Position numbers and translations under genes: made by a program. Below are positions 1 to 8,076 of a DNA stretch of 64,000 bases, piece after piece (within the stretch, counting starts at the first letter, position 1; every line of letters starts with the position of its first letter). Below the pieces are notes generated by a model that was not told the DNA's origin, searched no databases, and saw nothing but the letters and a program-made list of their open reading frames with translations. Source of the DNA: Leisingera coralii (lineage in GTDB: Bacteria; Pseudomonadota; Alphaproteobacteria; Rhodobacterales; Rhodobacteraceae); NCBI RefSeq assembly GCF_049056525.1, contig NZ_JBHUPT010000071.1, forward strand, positions 1 to 64,000, given 5' to 3'.

Positions 1-158
1 CGGATCTCGCGGGTCATGGCGCGGAAATCATCATCCCAGCTGCCCCAGTCCCGCAGCATCGCCTGTTTCACCGCAAAGGAGGTGGTCAGCGGCCCCGGCG
101 TCAGCAAGTAGGGCTCCCCCAGCCGGGGCGGTTCAAGCGGCTCCGTCGCAACACTCAT
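1..158 (-). CDS. PhnW-like aminotransferase, N-terminal fragment
   Basis: Only the first 52 codons lie in the window; the gene continues off the left edge. The start ATG at 158..156 is preceded by a GGAGAT Shine-Dalgarno. The protein opens MSVATEPLEPPRLGEPYL, then LLTPGPLTTS and a Trp-Asp-Asp stretch (GSWDDDF). This is the N-terminal signature of 2-aminoethylphosphonate--pyruvate transaminase and related class V PLP enzymes, where LLTPGPLT contributes to the substrate/PLP site. PhnW moves the amino group of 2-aminoethylphosphonate to pyruvate, giving phosphonoacetaldehyde and alanine. The catalytic lysine is outside the window, so a related alanine-glyoxylate-type aminotransferase cannot be excluded. 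Confidence 0.75.
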   Translation of the reverse strand, partial: MSVATEPLEPPRLGEPYLLTPGPLTTSFAVKQAMLRDWGSWDDDFRAMTREI

Positions 159-546
159 CTGCAATCTCCAAAAAGGATACCGCAGCCATCATTGCCCCCC
201 GCAATTCCATATGTACAATTGTAAAAAACAATCCTTTCATAGGCAAAGCCTATGATCTTTGCAGGACAACCAAATGCGCAACGCCTGTCCGGCGCGGCGG
301 GTGGAACGCCGCCGGGCGCGTAACGGAAAACGCCGCGCCGCCGGCCGCGGCAGACCTGCGGTCCGCTCTTGGTTCTGCCCTGTACTGGCGGCACCAGGAT
401 TTTATTTACCATAATGCCGATTATGCATTGCGAGACGCATTCATCGCTGCGTGCGCAAGCAACCGCGTCCCAGACGGGATCCGCTCCGATCAATAATTGA
501 CAAAATTAGTAAATTATCATACCCGCCGCGCTCGAAGGAGTTGCGG
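159..546. promoter_or_regulatory. divergent intergenic region with two palindromes
   Basis: This 388-bp gap separates the leftward PhnW-like gene from the rightward adenylation/acyltransferase gene and has no convincing ORF. It carries a perfect palindrome TACAATTGTA (about 214-223) and a 17-bp inverted repeat CATAGGCAAAGCCTATG (238-254), both just upstream of the PhnW-like gene and good operator candidates for a GntR- or LysR-type regulator. A TTGACA hexamer at 497-502 lies in an AT-rich patch before the rightward gene, but no well-spaced -10 box is obvious. Confidence 0.4.
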
Positions 547-3087
547 ATGTTTTTTGACCTCGACAAATTGCGCGCTTTTGGCCCCCGGACCTGCCTTAGG
601 GCGGCAGACGGAACAAAGCTGTCCTACGCCGGACTGGCCGATGCCGCAGCGCAGTTTGCTGCCCTGTTGCCGCAGGACCGGCAGCTGATTGCAGTTGAGG
701 CCGCCGCAGATCCCGAGGCCATCACCGCCTATCTCGGCGTCCTAGCTGCAGGCCACGCCGTGATGCCGCTGCCCGCCGGGGAGGAGGCGACCGCCGCAAG
801 GCTCGAGGAACGCTTCCGCCCCGCCGCCAGTTTCCGCCGCATTGCCGGCGTCTGGCAGCTCTTGGCCCATGCGCATGAGCCCGCAGCAATCCACACGGAG
901 CTTGCACTGCTGCTGCAAACCTCCGGCAGCACCGGCCATGGCCGCGGTGTGCGGCTGTCGGGCACCGCCGTGGACGCCAATGCCCGCGCCATCGCGGACT
1001 ACCTGGAGATCCGGCCCGAAGACCGCGCCGCGCTGATCCTGCCGCTGCATTACTCATATGGCCTGTCGGTGCTGCACTCGCATCTGGCCGCCGGCGCCAG
1101 TCTCTGGCTTGCGCCCGGCTCGGTGCTGGATGCCGGTTTCGCCGCCGCGCTGGAGGCTTCCGGCGCCACCAGCCTGGCCGGGGTGCCGCATCACTTCCGC
1201 CTGCTGGAGAGCGCGGGCCTGTCTCACGCGCTGCCGGAAAGCCTCAAGACCCTCACCGTCGCAGGCGGTGCCATGGAACCCGGGCAGGTCAGCGCCTGGA
1301 CCAGCCGGATGCAGGCCCGCGCCGGGCGCTTCTTTGTCATGTACGGCCAGACCGAGGCCACTGCCCGGATCAGCTACTTGCCGCCGGAGCTGGCTTTGGC
1401 GAACCCAGGGTCGGCGGGCCGCGCCATTCCCGGCGGTCGCCTGCTGCTGCGCGATGCCGGCGGCAAGGAAATCACCACGCCCGAGGGTGAAGGCGAGCTG
1501 GTCTACCAGGGTCCGAACGTGATGATGGGCTATGCTGAAACCAGCGCCGATCTGGCCAAGGGCCCGGAGCTCAGCGAACTGGCGACCGGCGACCTGGCCC
1601 GGCGCGACGCAAACGGGCTCTATCACATCACCGGGCGGCTGTCGCGCATGTCCAAGATCGCGGGCCTGCGCATTGGCCACGACGCCATCGAACGCGCCTT
1701 GGCCGCCCAGGGGTATGAGGCCGCGGTCTGGGGCGATGACACCCGCATCTCAATTGCCGTTTGCGGGCCGGAGGATGGCATTGCCGCGCTGGCCGCCAAG
1801 CTGACTGGCGTCAGTCAGCAGCATTTCACTGTGCTGCCGCGCCAGTCCCTGCCGCGCCGCGCCAATGGCAAGATCGACTATCCGGCGCTCAAGGCGCAAA
1901 CCGCGAAACCCGCGCCCGCCAAGGGCGTCTTGGCCGCCTTCCAGGCCGCCTTTGCGCCGCAGACCGTGGGCCGCAACGACAGCTTTGCCTCGCTCGGCGG
2001 CGACTCGCTGCGCCATGTGGAGCTGTCGCTGGCACTGGACGAGGCCCTGGGCGGCGCCCCCGCGGGCTGGGAAGAGATGCCGGTCAAGGACCTGGAGCAG
2101 GCCGCCCCGGCGCCCGCCGCCAGCCTGCCCTTTGACCTGGCCGCCCGGGTGGTTGCCATCCTGGCGGTGGTGGTCGCGCATCAGACCTTCTGGCCGGTCT
2201 TCGGCGGTGCCGCGGCGATGGTGATCCTGATGGGGATGAGCGTCGCAGGCTTCCGCTGGGACGCTCTGAAATCCGGGGACATGCGCAGTTTCTTCAAGCC
2301 CGTTGCTGCGGTGCTGATCCCCTATTACCTGATCCTGGCCGGCTATGCCGTGGCATGGGAGCAAGTGCCCTGGGTTTCACTCTTCCTGGCGGGCAACTTT
2401 GCCCTGACCGTTCCCGAAACCCATCTGATGCTGCCTTATCTCTACTGGTTCATCGAAGCCTATCTGCAGATAACCCTGCTGGTGGCGCTGCCGTTTGCCC
2501 TGCCGCCGGTGCGGCGCTGGCTGGTGCAGCAGGGCGCCTACCGCGCGGGCCTGTGCTTCCTGGCGTTTGCCGTTGCCATCCGCCTGGTGGCACCGGAAGT
2601 CTGGCAGATCGGCGGGCGGGGGCAGTTCACCGTGCCTTGGGTGTTCTACCTGTTTGCCCTCGGCTGGTGCATCACTGCCGCGGGTACGCTGGGGCAGCGG
2701 CTGCTGGTGCTGGCGGCGGCCTGCGTGATCATGCCCGCCGCCGCCTATCTCGGCGGCAACTGGTACGGCGGCTGGATCAAATACATGTGGCTCTTGGCGC
2801 TGATTGCCGGGCTGCTGTTTGCCACGCGCCTGCCGGTGCCGCGATTTGCCGCCCGCCCGGTGATGCGGCTGGCGCAGGCGGCCTTCCCGATCTACCTGCT
2901 GCACCGGTTTGTGCCGGAGCTGCTGATGCCGATGATCGGACTGGAGGGCCGCAGCCCGCTGAACGATGCGCTGGCGATCTTCGGCGGCATCGCCCTGGGC
3001 CTTGCTGCGGCCGCCCTGCAGCGCCAGCTGGTGCAGGCCTGGTCCAGCGCCCGCTCGCGCCGGCAAATGGCGATGACGCATGCTTAA
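547..3087 (+). CDS. adenylation - acyl carrier - acyltransferase-3 fusion enzyme
   Basis: 846 residues. Start ATG 547 is chosen because AAGGAG lies 6 nt upstream; the frame is open further upstream without a Shine-Dalgarno. Domains: an AMP-forming adenylation domain (about 1-455) with P-loop TSGSTG at 125-130, the YGQTEATARIS motif and a GRLSRMSKIAGLRI hinge; a carrier domain (about 460-500) with GGDS, Ser487 being the expected phosphopantetheine site; then about 340 mostly hydrophobic residues with many membrane spans resembling acyltransferase family 3. Inference: an acid is activated with ATP, loaded on the built-in carrier, and passed by the membrane domain to an envelope acceptor, a self-contained logic like DltA-DltC-DltB. 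The substrate is unknown. The gene is monocistronic. Confidence 0.8.
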   Translation: MFFDLDKLRAFGPRTCLRAADGTKLSYAGLADAAAQFAALLPQDRQLIAVEAAADPEAITAYLGVLAAGHAVMPLPAGEEATAARLEERFRPAASFRRIAGVWQLLAHAHEPAAIHTELALLLQTSGSTGHGRGVRLSGTAVDANARAIADYLEIRPEDRAALILPLHYSYGLSVLHSHLAAGASLWLAPGSVLDAGFAAALEASGATSLAGVPHHFRLLESAGLSHALPESLKTLTVAGGAMEPGQVSAWTSRMQARAGRFFVMYGQTEATARISYLPPELALANPGSAGRAIPGGRLLLRDAGGKEITTPEGEGELVYQGPNVMMGYAETSADLAKGPELSELATGDLARRDANGLYHITGRLSRMSKIAGLRIGHDAIERALAAQGYEAAVWGDDTRISIAVCGPEDGIAALAAKLTGVSQQHFTVLPRQSLPRRANGKIDYPALKAQTAKPAPAKGVLAAFQAAFAPQTVGRNDSFASLGGDSLRHVELSLALDEALGGAPAGWEEMPVKDLEQAAPAPAASLPFDLAARVVAILAVVVAHQTFWPVFGGAAAMVILMGMSVAGFRWDALKSGDMRSFFKPVAAVLIPYYLILAGYAVAWEQVPWVSLFLAGNFALTVPETHLMLPYLYWFIEAYLQITLLVALPFALPPVRRWLVQQGAYRAGLCFLAFAVAIRLVAPEVWQIGGRGQFTVPWVFYLFALGWCITAAGTLGQRLLVLAAACVIMPAAAYLGGNWYGGWIKYMWLLALIAGLLFATRLPVPRFAARPVMRLAQAAFPIYLLHRFVPELLMPMIGLEGRSPLNDALAIFGGIALGLAAAALQRQLVQAWSSARSRRQMAMTHA

Positions 3088-3117
3088 GCATTAACAAGAA
3101 AAAGCGGAGGGCAGTGA

Positions 3118-3187
3118 CCGTCCGCGGGCGGAAGCGAAGCGCCCGCCCAGGGGGGCGGACGGGCGCTGCCCGGCGTTCCGCCGGGCG
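3118..3187. repeat. REP-like GC-rich hairpin element, copy 1
   Basis: Two-hairpin intergenic element between convergent genes. The left arm CCGTCCGCGGGCG pairs with CGGACGG, followed by a second CCCGGC/GCCGGG hairpin. Left (CCGTCCGCGGGCGGAAGCGA) and right (GGGGCGGACGGGCGCTGCCC) blocks recur almost exactly at 4534-4633. It could also stop transcription from both sides. Confidence 0.6.
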
Positions 3188-3204
3188 GTACATACCTACC
3201 AGCC

Positions 3205-4413
3205 TTAAGCCAATGCCGCCACCGCCCGGCCAATCCGGGTCAGCGCCTCGCGCAGCTCCGCCTCAGACGTGGCATAGGAAATCCGGAAGTACGGCGAGAT
3301 GCCAAAGGCGCGGCCCGGCACCACCGCCACATGGTGCTGGTCCAGCAGATAGGCGCAGAAATCCGCATCCGTCTCCAGCACCCTGCCTTCCGGCGTGCGC
3401 TTGCCCAGCACCCCTGCGCAGTTGGCAAAGGTATAGAACGCCCCCTCCGGCACCGGGCACGTGATCCCCTCCATGCCATTGAGCGCCTCCACCACCAGAT
3501 CGCGCCGCGCCTGAAAACTGGCCCGGCGCTCTGCCAGCACCTCCTGCGGACCATTCAGCGCCGCCGCCGCGGCTGCCTGCGAAATCGACGAGGGATGCGA
3601 GGTCGATTGCGACTGCACCACTTTCATCGCGTCGATCAGCGCCTTCGGCCCGCCCGCATAACCCAGCCGCCAGCCGGTCATCGCATAGGCCTTGGAGACG
3701 CCATTGACCGTCAGCACCCGCTCCTTCAGCCGCGGCTCCACCTGCGCCGGGGTGGCAAACTCGAACCCGCCATAGGTGATGTGCTCATACATATCGTCCG
3801 CCATCAGCCAGACATCCGGGTGCCGCAGCAGCACTTCCAGCAGCGGTTGGTAATCCGCGGCGCTGTAGCCGGCGCCTGCCGGGTTCGAGGGCGAATTCAG
3901 CAGCAGCCAGCGGGTGCGCGGAGTGATCGCTTTCTCCAGCTTCTCCGCGGTCAGCCGGAAGCCGGTGCCGTCCCCGCAGGGCACCAGCACCGGCTCGCCG
4001 CCGGCAATGCGGATGATATCGGAATAGGAGGTCCAGTAGGGCGTGGGCACGATCACCTCATCGCCGGGGTTGAGGCTGGCCATGAAGGCATCGAACAGGA
4101 TTTCCTTGGCGCCGGTGCCCGCGATGATCTCGTCCAGCGCATAGTCCAGCCCGTTGTCGCGCTTGAACTTGGCCTGCACCGCCTGCCGCAGCGCCAGCGT
4201 GCCGCCAAGCGGAGTGTACTTGGTCTCCCCCGCCCGCATCGCTGCCGCGGCGGCCTCCTTGATGTGCTCCGGCGTGTCGAAATCCGGCTCGCCTGCGCCC
4301 AGGATGATCACCGGCGCCCCCTGGCGCTTCATCTCCGCCGCCTTGGCGCCGATGGTGAGGATTTCGGAGACCTCAAGCGGGTCAAGACGGCGGGCGCGGC
4401 GGAATTCGGCCAT
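3205..4413 (-). CDS. class I/II PLP aminotransferase (aspartate aminotransferase-like)
   Basis: 402 residues from ATG 4413, chosen over the in-frame ATG at 4452 because GGGAG lies about 8 nt upstream and the family begins near MAEFRRARRL. Fold type I PLP enzyme: GEPDFDTP near the N-terminus, NSPSNPAG (about 173-180), and the Schiff-base lysine in SKAYAMTGWRLGY (Lys241). It matches the AspC/Igamma aspartate aminotransferase group that moves amino groups between dicarboxylates, aromatic or basic amino acids and 2-oxo acids. Its proximity to lysine-catabolic genes makes a role in that pathway possible, but the sequence does not fix the substrate. A REP-like element separates it from the upstream LysR gene, so it probably has its own promoter. 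Confidence 0.85.
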   Translation of the reverse strand: MAEFRRARRLDPLEVSEILTIGAKAAEMKRQGAPVIILGAGEPDFDTPEHIKEAAAAAMRAGETKYTPLGGTLALRQAVQAKFKRDNGLDYALDEIIAGTGAKEILFDAFMASLNPGDEVIVPTPYWTSYSDIIRIAGGEPVLVPCGDGTGFRLTAEKLEKAITPRTRWLLLNSPSNPAGAGYSAADYQPLLEVLLRHPDVWLMADDMYEHITYGGFEFATPAQVEPRLKERVLTVNGVSKAYAMTGWRLGYAGGPKALIDAMKVVQSQSTSHPSSISQAAAAAALNGPQEVLAERRASFQARRDLVVEALNGMEGITCPVPEGAFYTFANCAGVLGKRTPEGRVLETDADFCAYLLDQHHVAVVPGRAFGISPYFRISYATSEAELREALTRIGRAVAALA

Positions 4414-4533
4414 GGCGGTGGCTCCCTGCTGGTTTGCTTCGCCAGCCAGCATGGAGCGAAAGCCATTCTCCGGAAAACCAGCCCTTTGCGACCCAACCTA
4501 TTCCGGTTTGGCATCTATCGCCGAGGGCGGCGC

Positions 4534-4633
4534 CCGTCCGCGGGCGGAAGCGAAGTGCCCGCCGCCGTTTTGCCGGAGGCAAACCTTCGGTTTGACGGGG
4601 CGGACGGGCGCTGCCCGGCCTGTCGGCCGGGCG
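4534..4633. repeat. REP-like GC-rich hairpin element, copy 2
   Basis: Same left and right blocks as the element at 3118-3187, but with about 30 extra bases in the centre that form their own small stem-loop (GTTTGCC/GGCAAAC-like arms). It lies in the gap between the LysR gene and the aminotransferase gene. Confidence 0.6.
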
Positions 4634-4640
4634 AAACACT

Positions 4641-5528
4641 TCAATCCGGCCTGGTCCGCAATTGCTTGCGCATCCAGCTTTCCAGCTTCTGCACCGCCTC
4701 CGGCACCGGCCCGTGCGGGCGCACCAGGTAATAGCGCTTGCGCGACTCCAGCGCGGGACCCGGGATCCGCAAGAGATCCCCCGCCGCAATCTCCCGCGCC
4801 ACCATGTCATAGGGTACAATCGCCGCGCCCAGCCCCGCCGCTGCCGCCGCGATCACCATCGAGTGCTGGTCGAAATAGCGCCCGTCCTGCCGCGGCATGC
4901 CGGCCAGCCCGGCGCGTTCGAACCACTCCGCCCAGGCCCCCGCCCGGCTCTCCAGATGCAACAGCGGCGTCTGCGCCAGATTGGCGGCCAGCTCCAGCTG
5001 ATGGGCGGCATAGAACCCCGGCGCGCAGACCGGCACCATCTCCTCCCCGAACAGCGGCGCCATATGGGTGCCGGGCCAGTTATCCAACCCGTAGTGCACC
5101 GCCAGGTCGAAATTCTCGCGGGCAAAATCAAACGGCTCCAGCCGGGTGGAGAAGCTCAGCTCCACCTCCGGGTGGCGGGTAAAGAAATCCGGCAGCCGCG
5201 GGATCAGCCAGAGGTTGGCAAAGGCCGGCAGCACCGCGATCCGCAGGGCCGAGCGCCCGGCCCCGGCGGCGGCGGCCTTTTGCAAGGTCGCCCGCAGTCC
5301 CGCCAGGTCCAGCTCCAGATCCGCCGCCAGCCCCTGCCCCGCGGGCGTCAGAACCACACCACGCCCAGCCCGCTGGAACAGGTCGAAGCCAAGGTCCGCC
5401 TCCAGCTCCTTCACCTTCTTGCTGACCGCGCTTTGGGTCAGCCCCAGCTCCTCGCCCGCGGCGGTAAAACTCTGGTGCCGCGCAGCGCTTTCGAAACAGC
5501 GCAGATGTGTCAGGCTTGGCAGGCGCAT
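4641..5528 (-). CDS. LysR-family transcriptional regulator (GcvA/AmpR-like), paralog 1
   Basis: 295 residues. N-terminal winged helix (LTHLRCFESAARHQSFTAAG, then LGLTQSAVSKKVKELE) followed by a type 2 periplasmic-binding-like effector domain. It follows the second LysR gene by one base, so the two are probably cotranscribed. The two share phrases in the effector domain (PLLHLE at the same place, W..WF downstream), suggesting local duplication. The pair lies next to, and transcribed away from, an aldehyde dehydrogenase/FAD oxidase operon, the usual arrangement for a LysR regulator and its target. The inducer is unknown. Confidence 0.9.
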   Translation of the reverse strand: MRLPSLTHLRCFESAARHQSFTAAGEELGLTQSAVSKKVKELEADLGFDLFQRAGRGVVLTPAGQGLAADLELDLAGLRATLQKAAAAGAGRSALRIAVLPAFANLWLIPRLPDFFTRHPEVELSFSTRLEPFDFARENFDLAVHYGLDNWPGTHMAPLFGEEMVPVCAPGFYAAHQLELAANLAQTPLLHLESRAGAWAEWFERAGLAGMPRQDGRYFDQHSMVIAAAAAGLGAAIVPYDMVAREIAAGDLLRIPGPALESRKRYYLVRPHGPVPEAVQKLESWMRKQLRTRPD

Positions 5529-5529
5529 C

Positions 5530-6435
5530 TCAATCCTCCTCCAGCTGCGACAGCAGCCATTCGCGGAACTTGATCAGCGGATATTCCTCCGCGTGGTCCG
5601 CGGGCCACACCAGGAAATATTCGCCCAGGCTCACCGCAGCCCCCTCCATCGCCAGCGCCAGCCGGCCTTGGGCAATCTCATTCTCGGCCAGGAAATCCGG
5701 CAGCAAGGCCACCCCCAGCCCATGCACCGCCCCCTGCGTCATCGCTGATGACTGGTCAAACAGCATCCCCCGAAGCTTGGCCGCCGGCACATCATGCAGG
5801 TGAAACCACTGCTCCCAGCAGTCGGGATGGGTCTCCAGATGCAGCAGCGGATAGTCCAGCAGCGCCGCCGGGCTGGAAACCGGCCCGTCCATCAGCCCCG
5901 GCGCGCAGACCGGCAGCACATGTTTCGGCATCAAAGGCAGATACTCCACCCCCGGCCAGTCCCGCGTGCCGTAGTGGATCGCCGCCTGCGCGGTGCCCGC
6001 GTCAAAGCTGAACGGCAGATTGTGGGTGTGCAGGTTCACCGTGATACCAGGATGGGAGGCAGCGAATTCCTTCAGCCGCGGCGCCAGCCAATGCAGGCCA
6101 AAGGACGGCAGGATCGACAGGGTGAAGCTGCCCCCGTCCGGATTGGCCCTGAGTTTGACAGAGGCCTGCGCCAGCCGGGTCAGGATCATCCTCGCCTCCT
6201 TGGCAAAGCCCGTCCCCGCCGGCGTCAGCTGCATCCGCATCTGGTCGCGGGCAATCAGGTCCACCCCCATCTGCTCCTCCAGCTGCTTCAGCTGGCGGCT
6301 GATGGCGCTTTGCGTCAGCGACAGATCCTCCGCCGCGGCCGAGGCGCTCCCGAGCCGGTCCACCGCCTCCAGCGCCAGCAGCGACGGGATTGAGGGTAAA
6401 AAACGGCGCGGCGCAATCATATGATGATAACTCAT
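5530..6435 (-). CDS. LysR-family transcriptional regulator (GcvA/AmpR-like), paralog 2
   Basis: 301 residues if the start is ATG 6435 (MSYHHMIAPRR); further in-frame starts exist at 6456 (ATG) and 6474 (TTG), and none has a strong Shine-Dalgarno. HTH: LLALEAVDRLGSASAAAEDL then SLTQSAISRQLKQLEEQMG; effector-binding domain after about residue 95. It is paralogous to the adjacent LysR gene and lies 138 bp from the divergent aldehyde dehydrogenase gene, so the shared intergenic region is the likely operator. Confidence 0.9.
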   Translation of the reverse strand: MSYHHMIAPRRFLPSIPSLLALEAVDRLGSASAAAEDLSLTQSAISRQLKQLEEQMGVDLIARDQMRMQLTPAGTGFAKEARMILTRLAQASVKLRANPDGGSFTLSILPSFGLHWLAPRLKEFAASHPGITVNLHTHNLPFSFDAGTAQAAIHYGTRDWPGVEYLPLMPKHVLPVCAPGLMDGPVSSPAALLDYPLLHLETHPDCWEQWFHLHDVPAAKLRGMLFDQSSAMTQGAVHGLGVALLPDFLAENEIAQGRLALAMEGAAVSLGEYFLVWPADHAEEYPLIKFREWLLSQLEED

Positions 6436-6573
6436 GGGTGCAGGATTTACTTTCATTAGCAATCCGGCCCGCAAGGTGCAATTTCTATATCAGACCTACG
6501 CCCGGCGGGACTTTGCGGGAAACCAGCCTAAAGTTTTCCTCATGCCCTGCCCTCGCACCGAAAGGACGCTGAT

Positions 6574-8076
6574 ATGCCCCATTCCGACATCCTCGCCGCT
6601 GCCGGCCTGACCCAAGCCGAGCTGACCGGCGGCAGCCTGACTGTCACCACGCCGGTGGACGGCAGCGAAATTGCCCGGCTCAAGACCCACAGCACCGCCG
6701 AGGCCGAAGCGCAGATCGCCGCCGCCAAGTCCGCCTTCAAATCCTGGCGCCTGGTCCCGGCCCCGCGCCGCGGCGAGCTGGTGCGGCTATTGGGCGACGA
6801 GCTGCGCAAGGAAAAGGAAAACCTGGGCCGCCTCGTCACCCTGGAATGCGGCAAGATCTATCAGGAGGGGTTGGGCGAAGTGCAGGAGATGATCGACATC
6901 TGCGACTTTGCCGTGGGTCTCTCGCGCCAGCTTTATGGCCTCACCATCGCGTCTGAGCGCCCCGGCCACGCGATGCGCGAAACCTGGCACCCGATGGGCA
7001 CCTGCGGCATCATCACCGCCTTCAACTTCCCCGTCGCGCCCTGGTGCTGGAACGCGGCGCTGGCGCTGGTCTGCGGCGACCCGGTGATCTGGAAACCGTC
7101 CGAGAAAACCCCGCTCACCGCGCTGGCGGTGCAGAAGATCTGCGAGCGCGCCATGGCGGCCTTTGGCGGGGACGCCCCCGAGGGCCTGATCCAGGTGCTG
7201 ATCGGAGAGCGTGATCTGGGCGAGGTGCTGACCGCCTCCAAGGACGTTGCCATCATCTCCGCCACCGGCTCGGTGCCGATGGGCAAGGCGGTTGCGGCCG
7301 ATATGTCCAAACGCCTGGGCCGCACCATTCTGGAGCTTGGCGGCAACAACGCGATGATCGTGGCCCCCTCCGCCGATCTGGAGATGGCCCTGCGCGCCAT
7401 CGTGTTCTCCGCTGTCGGCACCGCCGGCCAGCGCTGCACCTCCCTGCGCCGCCTGATCGTGCACGAGGATATCTACGACCGGCTGATTCCGCGCCTGATC
7501 AAGGCTTATGAGGGCCTGCCCATCGGCGACCCGCTGGCCGAGGGCACCCTGGTCGGCCCGCTGATCGACCGCCACGCCATGGATTCGATGCTGCGGGCGC
7601 TGGAGCGCGCCCAGGGCGAAGGCGGCACCGTGCATGGCGGCGGCCGCGCCCTGACGGACAGCTTCGCCAACGCGGCCTATGTGCATCCCGCAATCGTCGA
7701 GATGCCCGCCCAGACGGAGATCATGCACACCGAAACCTTCGCGCCGATCCTCTATGTGGTGAAATACTCCGACCTGGATCAAGCCATTGAAATGCAGAAC
7801 GAAGTGCCGCAAGGCCTGTCCTCCTGCATCTTCTCCACCGACGTGCGTGAAACCGAATATTTCCTCTCGGCAGCGGGCTCCGACTGCGGTATTGCCAACG
7901 TGAACATCGGCCCCTCCGGCGCTGAAATCGGCGGCGCGTTCGGGGGCGAGAAGGAGACGGGCGGCGGCCGCGAAAGCGGCTCTGACGCCTGGAAAGGGTA
8001 CATGCGCCGGCAGACCAACACCGTGAACTACTCACGCGAGCTGCCGCTTGCTCAGGGGATCAAGTTTGACATCTGA
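6574..8076 (+). CDS. amaB: aldehyde dehydrogenase, aminoadipate-semialdehyde/piperideine-carboxylate type
   Basis: 500 residues, start ATG 6574 with AAAGGA upstream. An ALDH7-like (antiquitin/AmaB) NAD(P)-dependent dehydrogenase: TAFNFPVAPWCWN substrate/cofactor region, general base Glu254 in LELGGNN, and catalytic Cys288 in GQRCTSLRRL. Family enzymes oxidise L-2-aminoadipate 6-semialdehyde (in equilibrium with piperideine-6-carboxylate) to 2-aminoadipate in lysine degradation. The stop overlaps the start of an FAD-dependent oxidoreductase resembling L-pipecolate oxidase, which would make that substrate. The ALDH family assignment is firm; the substrate is inferred from the pairing. Confidence 0.8.
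   Translation: MPHSDILAAAGLTQAELTGGSLTVTTPVDGSEIARLKTHSTAEAEAQIAAAKSAFKSWRLVPAPRRGELVRLLGDELRKEKENLGRLVTLECGKIYQEGLGEVQEMIDICDFAVGLSRQLYGLTIASERPGHAMRETWHPMGTCGIITAFNFPVAPWCWNAALALVCGDPVIWKPSEKTPLTALAVQKICERAMAAFGGDAPEGLIQVLIGERDLGEVLTASKDVAIISATGSVPMGKAVAADMSKRLGRTILELGGNNAMIVAPSADLEMALRAIVFSAVGTAGQRCTSLRRLIVHEDIYDRLIPRLIKAYEGLPIGDPLAEGTLVGPLIDRHAMDSMLRALERAQGEGGTVHGGGRALTDSFANAAYVHPAIVEMPAQTEIMHTETFAPILYVVKYSDLDQAIEMQNEVPQGLSSCIFSTDVRETEYFLSAAGSDCGIANVNIGPSGAEIGGAFGGEKETGGGRESGSDAWKGYMRRQTNTVNYSRELPLAQGIKFDI

Noticed and set aside
155..493. Leftward 112-residue ORF before the first full gene
   Set aside because: It overlaps the divergent promoter palindromes, has low-complexity Arg/Gly/Pro composition and no Shine-Dalgarno.
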